From contig JAEVLN010000005.1 of NCBI GenBank assembly GCA_018350325.1, forward strand, positions 2,304,142 to 2,368,141: DNA of 64,000 nt, in the 5' to 3' direction. Origin of the DNA: Globodera rostochiensis. Its lineage: Eukaryota > Nematoda > Chromadorea > Rhabditida > Heteroderidae. This document shows, piece after piece, positions 9,462 to 18,290 of the stretch (position 1 is its first letter; each line of letters begins with the position of its first letter). The notes beneath the pieces were generated by a model that saw only the letters and a list, made by a program, of their open reading frames with translations, was not told the origin of the DNA and did not search any database. Made by a program: the position numbers and the translations under genes.

Positions 9462-9980
9462 ATGGTTCGTGTAATATTCGACGGCTCCAACTTGCGGCTG
9501 GACCAGTTTTATCAGCAAACAGGCAGCGGACCTATAGCCTACTTTGAGGGATTGCCGTCTTTTCAACGGGGATACGGGTACTTTTTGGGGGTCCCTCGCC
9601 AAAAAGGGGCAGGAGTCGGGGCTGTTCTGCGAAATTTGTGGCGCTACCTGCGCCCCATGATCTCTGCAGCTAAGCCTTACGCTGCAAATATTGCTACTGA
9701 ACTTGGCAAGGAGGGCCTCGAAACTGGTGCGCGAGTCCTCAGCCAAGTCTCGAAAGGCGGCGACATTAAGGAGGCTCTGTTGGCGGAGGGAAAAGAGGGG
9801 GCGAAAAAGCTGCTGGACAAGGCCTCCTCATCACTACAAAAGGGCAGGGGTAAACGAAAGAGGAGAGGGAAGAAGACAAAAGCGGAGATCATTTTGAAGC
9901 CTTTTGACGTTGTTGGACAAACTATCCCACAGAGAGCTCTTTTAAAAAAGAAACGATTTGATTCCCTCGGTTATTATTAA
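9462..9980 (+). CDS. Small basic virion-type protein (FQRGYG family)
   Basis: Single-exon frame of 172 residues starting 3 bases after the penton stop. It has FEGLPSFQRGYGYFLG near residues 28-45, then a helix-rich region (RYLRPMISAAKPYAANIATE, about 65-85), Gly/Ala-rich repeats, and a very basic stretch KGRGKRKRRGKKTK (about 127-142). The aromatic RGYG block followed by an amphipathic helix and a basic tail is a recurrent, uncharacterised partner of penton and capsid genes in Polintons and adintovirus-like elements. A minor capsid or core role, perhaps DNA binding, is inference. Confidence 0.75.
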   Translation: MVRVIFDGSNLRLDQFYQQTGSGPIAYFEGLPSFQRGYGYFLGVPRQKGAGVGAVLRNLWRYLRPMISAAKPYAANIATELGKEGLETGARVLSQVSKGGDIKEALLAEGKEGAKKLLDKASSSLQKGRGKRKRRGKKTKAEIILKPFDVVGQTIPQRALLKKKRFDSLGYY

Positions 9981-9994
9981 TTGTTTGCTTTGTA

Positions 9995-11382
9995 ATGTTG
10001 TATAAAAAAGTGGATGTTGCGAGTGCGGAGGTGGCAAATGCAGGGCTAGACTTTTTTACGACTCCCCCAACAAACTGCGCAGTGTCAAACTCAAGCTATC
10101 GGGAATATTTGACCTTGAACCCGATAAGTTCTAGGCCTTTTCATTTTAAGGTAATCGATAAATTTGTCTTTGCGTACTCAATCGCCAATTAAATTTAGAT
10201 TCACCCAATAACCAGCTATATTGATTTGAGCAAGGTCTTTGTGTTCACTGAGTTTAAGATCAAAAAGATTGCCGAAGATGGATTGCTTAATAATATTGGG
10301 TCGTCTGACTCGGTTGGGCTAATCCAAATGCCCGGGGCAACCTTTATTCGAAACTTGAAAGTGCATATCAACCAGCGAGAGGTGTACGACTCCAACCAGT
10401 TGTACAGCTACAAGGTGTACCTCGACACGGAACTCAGTTATCCGATTGCTGCAAAGGATGCCTATTTTGGGGTGGCGGGCTATTTTCGCGACACTGACCT
10501 TTCTAAGGCCAATGATAAGCGAAGAAAGCCGTTGGCTGAAAGCAAAGCCTATCAAACAATCAGCAAATTGAGTGCCGATATATTCAACCAAGACTTGTAT
10601 ATGATTAGCAATGTCGAGATTGACATTGAGCTCGCGCTGCAGTCTGACGATTTTATGCTGCACCAAGAAAAAGAAAAAGATAAATTTGTTTTGGAAATTT
10701 CCGACTGCCGGCTGATTGTGAAAACTGTCGATCTAATGGACGGGCTGAGTTTGGACATTGCAAGGAAGCTGGATGTTGAGCCGGCCAGATTTGGGATTCG
10801 CAAATCGTTTATGAAGTCCCTGTTCATTACCGGAGGCCGATACGACTTTTCTGCCAATTTGTTCACGGAGGAAGTGCCAAGAAGGGTCATCATCGGGCTA
10901 GTCGCCAATCAGAACTACATTGGCCATAAACAAAAGAACCCCTTTTTCTTTAATCACCATAACGTAAGAACCAATTAAAAACTTGCTCAAGCGTTTTCCC
11001 TTTTTAGGTTAGGGACATTGAACTAACGGCCTCTGGCAGAACATACCCCCAATACCCCTACAATATGGACTACAAAAACAACAATTATGCAAGGGCCTAT
11101 CATGACGCGCAGGAACACCTCGGCCTTGCTTGTACAACCGAAAGCAACGGCCTCAGCTACAGCATGTTCAAGACGGCTTTTTGCCTTTATGTCTTCCAAA
11201 TGACCAACTCGCAAGAAGACTCGCCTGGCTTTGAGCTGATCAAGGAGGGATGCACAGCGGTGAACATTCGATTTTCCGAGCCTGTTCCCCCCGAGGGTGT
11301 CACCTTAATAGCCTACGGAGAGGCCGACGGCCTCATTCTAATTGATCGTAATAGATCAATTACAAGTGACCTGTCCTTATGA
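9995..11382 (+). CDS. Major capsid protein, double jelly-roll (Polinton type)
   Basis: Three exons, 9995-10150, 10199-10963 and 11008-11382, about 431 residues. The start carries LDFFTTPPT and a NPISSRPFHF block. Exon 2 begins IHPITSYIDLSK and continues with a conserved jelly-roll body, including NLKVHINQREV and YSYKVYLDTELSYP. Later it has RRVIIGLVANQNYIGH and KNPFFFNHHN; exon 3 has FELIKEGC and the ending LILIDRNRSIT. This pattern is that of Polinton capsid proteins, often annotated in animal genomes as an F54H12.2-like uncharacterised protein. The frame is clean. Its TGA overlaps the next ATG (ATGA). Confidence 0.9.
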
Positions 11383-11615
11383 AAAACGACAATTACTCCT
11401 TGGAAAAAATTATTCAAATGGCCTCATCCCCGCGCGAGGGGGTTGTTCTTTGTTTCCCGGAGGTGATCGAAAAGTCGCCTATACACTTTGCGCTCTGTCT
11501 TCTCTATTTGCTTGGGACTGCAGGGGCTGCAGCCGTTGGGTTTTATTTGTTCTTGCGAGAAAGGAGAATTCGGCGCCAAAATGGACAACCGGTTCATCGA
11601 CAAGATTCTCTTTGA
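11379..11615 (+). CDS. Short single-pass membrane protein
   Basis: 78 residues starting inside the capsid stop (ATGA overlap). About residues 36-58 form one hydrophobic segment (ALCLLYLLGTAGAAAVGFYL), followed at once by a basic RERRIRRQ stretch, predicting a membrane anchor with a cytosolic basic side. The last 35 bases overlap the protease start in another frame. Not recognised by family. Position between capsid and protease suggests a virion or membrane-associated role, but this is inference. Confidence 0.6.
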   Translation: MKNDNYSLEKIIQMASSPREGVVLCFPEVIEKSPIHFALCLLYLLGTAGAAAVGFYLFLRERRIRRQNGQPVHRQDSL

Positions 11616-12065
11616 GAATCCGGCGACAAGGAAATTCTTTATGGGCACCTTCCCTTCGGATGGTCTGCCAGGGTGTTCAAGATTCCCCTGCAGCCTTATT
11701 GTTAATTTGGTATGTTTTGCAAAACTATTTATTACGAATTTTATATTAAGGACCGAGCTGGCAGGCCGGGTTCTCACTGGTGCGCGATTTGGGCCAAGTC
11801 ACCAACAGAGGCCTATTTTTTTGATTCTTATGGCGATATGCCAAACTCTTTAATTAAAAAATATTTGTCAGAAAAATTTAAGAAAATTTACTTTAACAAA
11901 AGAATATTTCAATCAATCTTTTCTAATGTTTGTGGCCATTATGTAATCACTTTTATTTATTTGATGTCCGTTGGCTTTGATTTTGAAGTTGTAATGCAAA
12001 TTTTTAATCGATCAAATAGGCCCGACGAGTTTGTTTATGCCTTTGTAACAAATAGTTTACAATAA
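11581..12065 (+). CDS. Adenain-like cysteine protease (C5 family)
   Basis: Maturation protease expected to cut capsid and core precursors. Exons 11581-11709 and 11751-12065 (41-base GT-AG intron) give about 147 residues. The N-terminus has FFMGTFPSDGLPG, a typical adenain opening. The catalytic residues are in order: His about 52 in GSHW, Asp about 68 in FDSYG, Gln about 97, and nucleophile Cys about 104 in NVCGHY. The seven-residue Gln-Cys spacing matches adenain. The unspliced frame would lose the PxxHW approach, supporting the intron. Overlaps the membrane-protein gene by 35 bases. Appears intact. Confidence 0.9.
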
Positions 12066-12081
12066 ATAAATTTTTAAAAAT

Positions 12082-12600
12082 TTAATCTTCCACTGCGGAA
12101 TACATCAAATAGAAAAAGTTAAACAGACACTCGCGAAGAAATCGGCCGAGGCCCTCAATCCCGTCATACTTTTCGTAGAATTCGTGAAGTACCCGCTTGC
12201 TTGACCCATCTTCCATTTCAAGATGTCCTTTCAACTAAAGCTTAAATTTAATTTTGAATAACTTTTTCGGAACAAACCTCTAAACACTCCTCCCACTCGA
12301 AGATGTACAATCTGTTCGCCGAGGACAAAGAACGGATCAGCAAACACCCGCTCATGTGATGGTCGCGTCTTGACCTAAAATTAGATATAAGCGAGCCAAA
12401 AAATTAGCAGACCCGAGCTTTGGCAGCGGGTATATGCAGTCATAAGCCCGCGCAACGCTTTCGAGAATTGGCAGACAGTCGGCAAGACGAAAATCTTTGG
12501 AGGCGTCGCTGTAGTTTGTTTCTGCCATGCTTTCATCCCGCGCAGGGGCAAAGGGGCCGTCCAAAATTGGCGGCCTCCCGTCGTCCTCCAAAAATTCCAT
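12082..12600 (-). CDS. Maverick right-terminal gene, unknown function
   Basis: Read inward from the right end, convergent with the protease gene and 16 bases from its stop. Exons 12600-12413, 12374-12278 and 12234-12082 join in frame, about 145 residues. The N-terminus MEFLEDDGRPPILDGP is acidic and matches the start at 15708. The C-terminal part has FEWEECLE, an acidic or amphipathic stretch, and FLRECLFNFFYLM. No known domain recognised. An unspliced reading stops after 82 codons; the spliced model is preferred because introns of 38 and 43 bases have the same AT-rich form as the others. Confidence 0.6.
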
Positions 12601-12800
12601 TATTCAAATCGTAAAGGCAACTTTAGATTGTCGCAGCAATGAAGCCAAATCTTTAAGGCTAATAAACAATGCCCGAATATTAAGGCGAAAACTTTTTTAA
12701 ATGTTACTTTACGTTTTTTGAACAAAACTAAAGTTTATTGAAAAATTTTGTATGCAAAATAAACAATAGTGAATATCATAAGGTATCAAATTTCAATCAA
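12601..12800. repeat. Arm of inverted repeat, candidate right terminal inverted repeat of the Maverick
   Basis: Bases 12664-12792 closely resemble the reverse complement of about 15345-15487. Shared landmarks are AATAAACAATG, a GAATATT block, ACGTTTTTTGAAC, CTAAAGTTTA and ATAAGGTATCAAAT. Similarity stops just after the last of these. Gene starts on the outer sides (12600 and 15708) are also related, so the repeated unit includes promoter and first codons. This fits Maverick terminal repeats; a target-site duplication could not be fixed by eye. Confidence 0.55.
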
Positions 12801-13085
12801 AAGCAATTTTATTTCAATTTTTAAATTTTTTATTTTACTTTACGATTTTTCTATTAATGATTTATTAAGAAATTTTGGATTTTATAAAAATTTTTTTATA
12901 TTTTGTAAATAATTTTGAATTTATGAATTTATTAAATTAATTTAAATATTTAATTTTAAAAAATAATATTTGCTCGCGCAGGGCTTTAAACTTGGCTGCT
13001 GGCTGCAGACCCCCTCACTCACTACTGCAGTGGAGACAATTTGTTAATTCCCTTTGGCTGACGTCATTCTCCACCATATAAGGGC
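12801..13085. other. AT-rich spacer
   Basis: Almost pure A/T to about 12970, then a short GC-rich stretch with CTGCAG motifs and a TATAAG at about 13077. No gene or RNA seen. It is probably flanking DNA between the Maverick end and the SINE-like element. Confidence 0.5.
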
Positions 13086-13445
13086 AATAGCGGCCATTGC
13101 TTCCAATACACCATTGGCCAAGTGGTTAGTGCTCTCGTCTCTCTCTCGCAGCGGCAGCGGGGGTTCGGATCCCCGCAGCGGCGGATGAATTTTTCGGATT
13201 AAAAATATTTTGGCAGAGTCAAAAAAAGTCGCGCAGCTGCGCAAGTAAATTTAAAGATTTAAATTTCGAAAAAAGTCGCGCAGGGTGCGCGAGTAACTCG
13301 CGCAGTGAAAAAAAAATTAAATTAAAATAATTAAAATATTAAATAAAGTCGCGCAGCAAAAATTTGCATAAAGTCGCGCAGTGCGCAAGATGCTCAAACG
13401 TCTTAAAATTTCGAAATTTCAAAAAATTTAAAAAAGTCGCGCAGC
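13086..13445 (+). mobile_element. tRNA-derived SINE-like element, copy 1
   Basis: The head looks like a tRNA. TTGGCCAAGTGGTTAGTGC (13114-13132) fits the pol III A box/D arm, and GGGGTTCGGATCCCCG (about 13159-13174) fits the B box and forms a good T-arm hairpin. The body (13225-13445) has repeated GTCGCGCAG motifs in AT-rich DNA, including a TTTGCATAAAGTCGCGCAG block. The same head-plus-body order occurs inverted at 16.2-16.75 kb, so this is a dispersed repeat rather than a tRNA gene. The anticodon stem is poor. Confidence 0.65.
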
Positions 13446-14265
13446 AACCCAGCCAATAGGTTTCGGCTCTGGGGCTCAGCTGGCCGGCGCTCAAATGGCC
13501 TGGCGCTCAGTTGGCCACCGACCCTCCTGTACCTTTTGGCTCTGATGACGTCATTACCGTAGTGGCGGAATGGAAGGCGGTAACTACTGATCAGATTATT
13601 TGTTACAATAACTTCTTTAGATTAAGTTTCGTCCGTTGTCGGAAGTGGTGAAGCCGACGCGGAAGTGGCGGACAACCAATGGAAGTGCGGTGGTCGTCCG
13701 CCAACGAATTGTCTTCTCCCCTGGGAGAGGAGGACGAGGGGTTGTGTTGTCGATACTGCTCGAACTTGTCGGTAACGTCGGCCTTTCTCTCAAGATTTAG
13801 ATGCTGCCGAGTTGCTGTGGAAACTCCTGGGGGGAGTTGCTGCGGAAGCGCCTGGGGGGAGTTGCTGTGGAAGGGCCTGGGGGTAGTTGCTGTGGAAGCG
13901 CCTGGGGGGAGTTGCTGTGGAAGCACCTGGGGGCTTTCAGGGAGGGAGGGAGTGACCGGTTTGGGTACGAACACTGAGAACAAGTCGGTCCCTATTTGGA
14001 GAAGAATTGTTTACCGAGACAAATATCGAAGGAAATTTATGAAGGTAAGTTACTCGATTTATGCAAAAAATTCTTCCCAATTGCTTCTCCATTATTTCAT
14101 TCAGCGCACTCGCCGATAGCCTCCGGCGCTTTTGTGCGCTTCTCCGAATTCGCTTCCGCCTCCCGCCTCCCCTCGTTGAACTCCTCCATGTTCGTGTCCG
14201 CCGGCTCCACCTCCTCGACCTTTGTGCCCATCGCGGCCCGGACATGGACTAAAATTGATTGGAAA
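13446..14265. other. Unassigned region with weak minus-strand open frames
   Basis: Two minus-strand frames are visible. One is 13983-13603, Pro/Gln-rich with LPQQLPPG repeats made by the minisatellite below. The other is 14294-14097, which overlaps the collagen 3' end and is rich in Glu/Arg. Neither shows a known domain, and the plus-strand frame 13679-14119 is mainly the same repeat read in reverse. Direct motifs TGACGTCA occur near 13539. I see no gene I can support. Confidence 0.4.
13806..13937 (+). repeat. 25-bp GC-rich minisatellite
   Basis: Four to five units of the form CCTGGGGGGAGTTGCTGTGG plus AAGCG, with few substitutions. A 25-base unit shifts the frame each time, so conserved coding use is unlikely. 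Confidence 0.8.
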
Positions 14266-15296
14266 TCATTGACTTTTCCGACCCGTGCTGCCAAAACAAT
14301 TGAACATTGAAGACCAGTTTCTGTTTAAGCCGAGCCGTAAACCAACCAATAAGCCGCATCCCGGCCAAGCTTTCCTGCCGTCCCAAGCCCTCCTTCGTCT
14401 CCGTCCGCGCCGGGCGGCCCTTCGAATCCGTGCGGTCCCATTTGTCCCGGGTGGCCTTGTTTCCCTACGGGCCCCGGATTGCCCGAACTTCCGATCGGTC
14501 CTTCGATTCCGTGCTCCCCGGGGGGTCCCTTTGACCCCCTTCGTCCGATTGGCTTTTCCGCGTCCTGCCCGTGTTCGCCGCCCTTCCCGGGCAACCCGTC
14601 GGCTCCCTGCCCTCCTTCATCGCCCTGTATTCCAGGCAGTCCGGGTACGCCATCACGCCCTGGCATGCCAGGCGAACCTTTTGGACCACGCCTAAGACAT
14701 TTAAAAGCTTATCAGTAAATGTTAAAAGCTTAATGCAACCAATATGAGTCCCTAAACCGTCCTCCCGCCATTTCCGTAGTCTACCCACCGCCCCACCCCC
14801 ATTACTCCCTGAAACAACTCACATTCCGCGAACTCCAGGTCGTCCGGCTTCTCCAGGAGAACCTTGCGGACCGGCCGGACAGTTCTGAAATATGATTAGA
14901 AGATACTGATGGATGCCGAACACTTACAAAGCATCCTTTCAACGGGCCTCTATGCCAATCCGGCGCTGACACTCCGGGCACTCCGTCCTTCCCGGGAAGA
15001 CCCGACAGTCCTGACGGGCCGTTATCACCCGGCGGCCCGGATGGACCTTGTGGGCATGCGTTGTCCATTTCACATTCTTTAATTTTATTTGAAATTTTGT
15101 AATTTTTGGAGTTTTGTTTACTGCATGGAGGCGCAGGAACGGCTGAAGCGACGCTATAGCCGCTTCTCGGGTGGCGGTTGGCCTGTAAATTGTTGTGGTC
15201 CTCCTCTGTGGCCACAATGGCCGCTCGGCGCTTTCGATTTGAGGGCGTCCCGGCGCCCATTCGCAGCAAATCCCCCCACAGACCGTCCGCTTGGGC
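14266..15296 (-). pseudogene. Nematode cuticle collagen, first exon missing from view
   Basis: Five exons fit: 15296-15122, 15076-14928, 14884-14823, 14691-14347 and 14287-14266, joined by introns of 43-131 bases. The first has ADGLWGDLL and the basic cleavage site NRKRR, as in nematode cuticle collagens. After the first visible intron comes the Cys cluster CKCEMDNAC directly before Gly-X-Y repeats (PQGPSGPPGDNGPSG). A break with two Cys separates Gly-X-Y blocks, and the last long block runs to GRDAAY. Splicing at 14346-14288 restores a Cys after AAY, as the family expects; reading through gives Trp and stops. The N-terminal signal-anchor exon that should precede 15296 (phase 0) is not found; related Maverick-end DNA begins about 50 bases upstream. 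It may be a broken gene, or the exon may lie farther off behind an insertion. Confidence 0.7.
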
Positions 15297-15339
15297 CTGT
15301 GGACAAAAAAACATTTTTAATATTTTGTTAAAGAAATAG

Positions 15340-15707
15340 TCTCGAATTTGATACCTTATAATATTCCTTTGTTTATTTTTCAACCAGAATTTTCTCCCTA
15401 AACTTTAGCTTGGTTCAAAAAACGTTAAGTAAAATTAAAAAAGCTTTCGCATTGGAATATTCTGTCATTGTTTATTTGTGCTTAATATTTGGCAAACGTT
15501 CTAAAACTGTTACACTTATAAAATCAATCACTTGGTCAAGCAACATTGAGCTAAAAGGAATAATGATTATAATTATTTTTGTAAAGTCATAAAATTTAGT
15601 CCACAAATTTGTTTTAAAATATTATTTCTAACGGATATTTGTTAAATTGCGTTTCAATTTGTGTTTTACTTTAAATTTCAATTATTGCTTTTAGATAATT
15701 TTTGAAA
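15340..15707. repeat. Second arm of inverted repeat, candidate left end of another Maverick copy
   Basis: About 15345-15487 is the inverted counterpart of 12664-12792 (see that entry), with small differences and indels. The rest to 15707 is AT-rich. Reading rightward it leads into the 15708 gene just as the left arm leads into the 12600 gene. This suggests the end of a second, divergent Maverick that runs to the right. Confidence 0.5.
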
Positions 15708-16200
15708 ATGGAGTTTTCTGATGACGATGGGCCCCCAACTTTGGATGGGCCCTATCCCATGGCAAACGACAGCAATAATTTTTTGGGATTAGCAACTCCA
15801 TTTCACGAAGCTGCAAGCGCGCAACATCCGGTCGAGGCATCAGCAGTGGTAAGGGAACTGCATTTTTTGTTTAGGTCATTACATCGAACAAATTCTAATT
15901 CTTTGAGAGTTTTTTCAGGTGTCTGCGCAACCGAAAACAGCTGCGCGACCAGGACGGAAAGAACCGGCACTGAACAAGAATTTGGACGTTGAGCAGTTCA
16001 ATGGAGACGAATGGATGTGCCTGGCAGCGGCACAGGCTAGCAGCGGACGGTTTAAAGGTGTGGGGAAATAAAACAAAACAAATTGCAAATAATTAATTAA
16101 TTTAAATCCCTGAACAAAAGGTGTTTACGACTCTGCCAGAGCAATTAAAGGGGACGCGCACGGGGCACACCTTTTTAGAGGCACCCGGGCACCCTTTTTG
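15708..16200 (+). pseudogene. Truncated start of a Maverick-type terminal gene
   Basis: ATG 15708 opens with MEFSDDDGPPTLDGPYPMA, clearly related to the start of the gene at 12600. Exon 1 runs to 15849, followed by a GT-AG intron to about 15918. Exon 2 runs 15919 to about 16057 (VEQFNGDEWMCLAAAQ), and a third exon starts about 16122 (YDSARAIKGDAHG). At about 16200 the frame runs into the SINE-like repeat, whose translation is meaningless. After the first 19 codons it no longer resembles the other gene, so it may be the first exons of the left-end gene of a second Maverick. Function is unknown; it is probably dead. Confidence 0.5.
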
Positions 16201-16202
16201 GA

Positions 16203-16480
16203 CCCCTGCGCGACTTTATGCAAATTTTTTCCCTGCGCGACCCATTTGCGCACCCTGCGCGACTTTATGCAAATTTTTTCCCTGCGCGACCCATTTGCGC
16301 ACCCTGCGCGACTTTATGCAAATTTTTTCCCTGCGCGACCCATTTGCGCACCCTGCGCGACTTTATGCAAATTTTTTCCCTGCGCGACCCATTTGCGCAC
16401 CCTGCGCGACTTTATGCAAATTTTTTCCCTGCGCGACCCATTTGCGCACCCTGCGCAACTTTATGCAAATTTTCTCCTGC
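16203..16480 (-). repeat. 49-bp tandem repeat within SINE-like copy 2
   Basis: Five and a half units of 49 bases. The landmark CGACTTTATGCAAATTTTTT recurs at 16211, 16260, 16309, 16358, 16407 and, changed to CAACTT, 16456. Each unit contains two CTGCGCGA motifs. Units are nearly identical, so expansion is recent. Long open frames here are by-products: 49 bases shifts frame, and three units make a 147-base cycle. Confidence 0.95.
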
Positions 16481-16760
16481 TCGGCTTTATTTTATTTATT
16501 TATATTTAATTATTTTAATATTCCTATTTTTTTATTGCGTCAGTTACCTGCGCACCCTGCGCGACTTTTTTTAATTATTTAAATTTAAATTTTGAATTTT
16601 CACTGAGCGAGTTTTAAAATATTTCTAAAATATTTTTTAATTAAATAAATCATTTTCATCGAGCGGGATTTGAACCTTCACTCGTCGTCAGTCGAACCCA
16701 GAGCACAGCCACTTGGCCACAACACCATTGAAAGAAAGGGAATATAATTCCGCTTTAAGC
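16203..16760 (-). mobile_element. tRNA-derived SINE-like element, copy 2 (inverted)
   Basis: On the minus strand a tRNA-like head (A box TGGCCAAGTGG near 16717-16707; B box GGTTCAAATCC near 16678-16668) is followed by AT-rich DNA. GTCGCGCAGGGTGCGC motifs then continue into the 49-bp array. It matches copy 1 in head, body order and the TTTGCATAAAGTCGCGCAG block. Its T-arm pairs poorly, so the head is decayed. Inserted into or ending at the truncated gene at about 16200. Confidence 0.6.
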
Positions 16761-17105
16761 CAAAAATTTCCCCCAAAAATTTCTTAACATCTTCGCCTTT
16801 TATTTATTTTATTTACTATTTTTAAATAAGAACAATTTTTTAAATTTTAACGACAGGGCGTTTGAAATTTTGCATTTTTGTTCAAGCTTTTCGATTTATC
16901 GGGCGGTTTATGCTCAACTTCATTTGGGGAGCGGCATACCCGGAGGACGTTTTGAAGGCGCTCTTCTCCATGAGCTTGGCCTACGCGGTGAAGGGGGCGG
17001 AAAGGAATGAAAATCGCGCTGATCACTTCATCTTTTTGCTGTCTGCGCGGCCCTGGACTACGAATTGCCCGGTGAAGGGGGCGGAAGGGAAAACAAAAGA
17101 AAGGC
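16761..17105. other. Flank of assembly gap, possible exon remnant
   Basis: AT-rich to about 16900, then GC-richer DNA with an open plus frame beginning MLNFIWGAAYPEDVLK (about 16909). Two direct copies of GGTGAAGGGGGCGGAA occur at about 16986 and 17070. The frame runs into the gap, so nothing can be concluded about a gene. Confidence 0.3.
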
Positions 17106-17496
17106 NNNNNNNNNNNNNNNNNNNNNNNNNNNNNNNNNNNNNNNNNNNNNNNNNNNNNNNNNNNNNNNNNNNNNNNNNNNNNNNNNNNNNNNNNNNNNNN
17201 NNNNNNNNNNNNNNNNNNNNNNNNNNNNNNNNNNNNNNNNNNNNNNNNNNNNNNNNNNNNNNNNNNNNNNNNNNNNNNNNNNNNNNNNNNNNNNNNNNNN
17301 NNNNNNNNNNNNNNNNNNNNNNNNNNNNNNNNNNNNNNNNNNNNNNNNNNNNNNNNNNNNNNNNNNNNNNNNNNNNNNNNNNNNNNNNNNNNNNNNNNNN
17401 NNNNNNNNNNNNNNNNNNNNNNNNNNNNNNNNNNNNNNNNNNNNNNNNNNNNNNNNNNNNNNNNNNNNNNNNNNNNNNNNNNNNNNNNNNNNNNNN
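17106..17496. other. Assembly gap (391 N)
   Basis: Unknown bases; any open frame across it is artificial. Confidence 0.99.
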
Positions 17497-18127
17497 AATT
17501 ATCAAGAAATTTAATTAAATCAAGATTATGAGAAATGATGAACGGACCGAAGAAATTCGAATCCAAACCTCTTAAAGAGGTCGGATCGTTCGATCTCACC
17601 ATCACAACAATCGTTCACCGATAATTAAAGCATCCAAACCGGACTAACCTAAAAACCCCCAAAAGGCCCCCCCATGCAGTGGCCAATTTCTATGATCTCA
17701 CCGCCTAAAACCAAAAATCAAGACCAAGCCCCAACAATCCCGTTGAATTTCAGACAAAAAAAAAGACTGTTTGAATCAAAGCAACCCATTGAAGCTTCCC
17801 AACCCGTTGATTGGCATCCCAAACCCAAAAATAACTTTGCCAACATTTATTGCGATCCCAATCTTTCAAGCACATTTCGTCCCCTGTAAAAGGTGCTTGG
17901 GAAATGTAATCCCCACTTATGTATTTAAGGTTGTTCATGTAAGGATGTGAGTGTTCCGTTCTTGGAAGTGGACGGTTAAAACGCCTATGGCGGGGGCAAA
18001 ACATCATCCATATACAAGAGTCAAATTTAACGTCACTTTAGCATCCCTTGGAAGAGCTGCCCACGGGGATTGGGTGAAATCATGCCTTCGATTCCCACCC
18101 GGGATTACCATTTTGCCCAGCCATGTA
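17497..18127. other. Region without a supported gene
   Basis: Mixed-composition DNA. A minus frame 18007-17750 contains an aromatic-rich stretch (DWDRNKCWQSYFWVWDANQ) that could be an exon, but no splice partners or family are recognised. Confidence 0.3.
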
Positions 18128-18290
18128 TACGGTTATGATTTCCTTAACCGTAACTCCTCGTCTTCAAACTTTTATAAACGTTAACCGTCTGTAACTTTCG
18201 ACCGAAAAAATCTAATAACCGTTAACCGCCCGTAACCGTGCCCTTTGAAAATTTCAACCGTTAACCGCCCGCGGTTATCCGTGGTTTTCC
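18128..18290. repeat. Degenerate AACCG-rich block 1
   Basis: Repeated CCGTTAACCGCCCGTAACCG-like words in the same orientation, interspersed with unrelated bases. It is low-complexity, not a clean tandem array. Confidence 0.7.

Noticed and set aside
1..12800. A fusogen (envelope-type glycoprotein) as reported for some nematode Mavericks
   Set aside because: No large signal-peptide plus transmembrane glycoprotein frame is seen; the only membrane protein is the 78-residue one at 11379. It could lie left of the window.
13114..13185. A functional tRNA gene
   Set aside because: The T-arm is good, but the anticodon stem and acceptor pairing are poor and the same head is repeated with a SINE body at 16.7 kb.
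16203..16480. CRISPR-like array
   Set aside because: No unique spacers between repeats, and the setting is a eukaryotic SINE body.
16121..16582. Cys/Pro-rich repetitive proteins in several plus frames
   Set aside because: Pure translation of the 49-bp tandem repeat; the unit shifts frame and no start context or homology is present.
16847..17605. Open frames spanning the N gap
   Set aside because: Ns hide stops; the frames are artificial.
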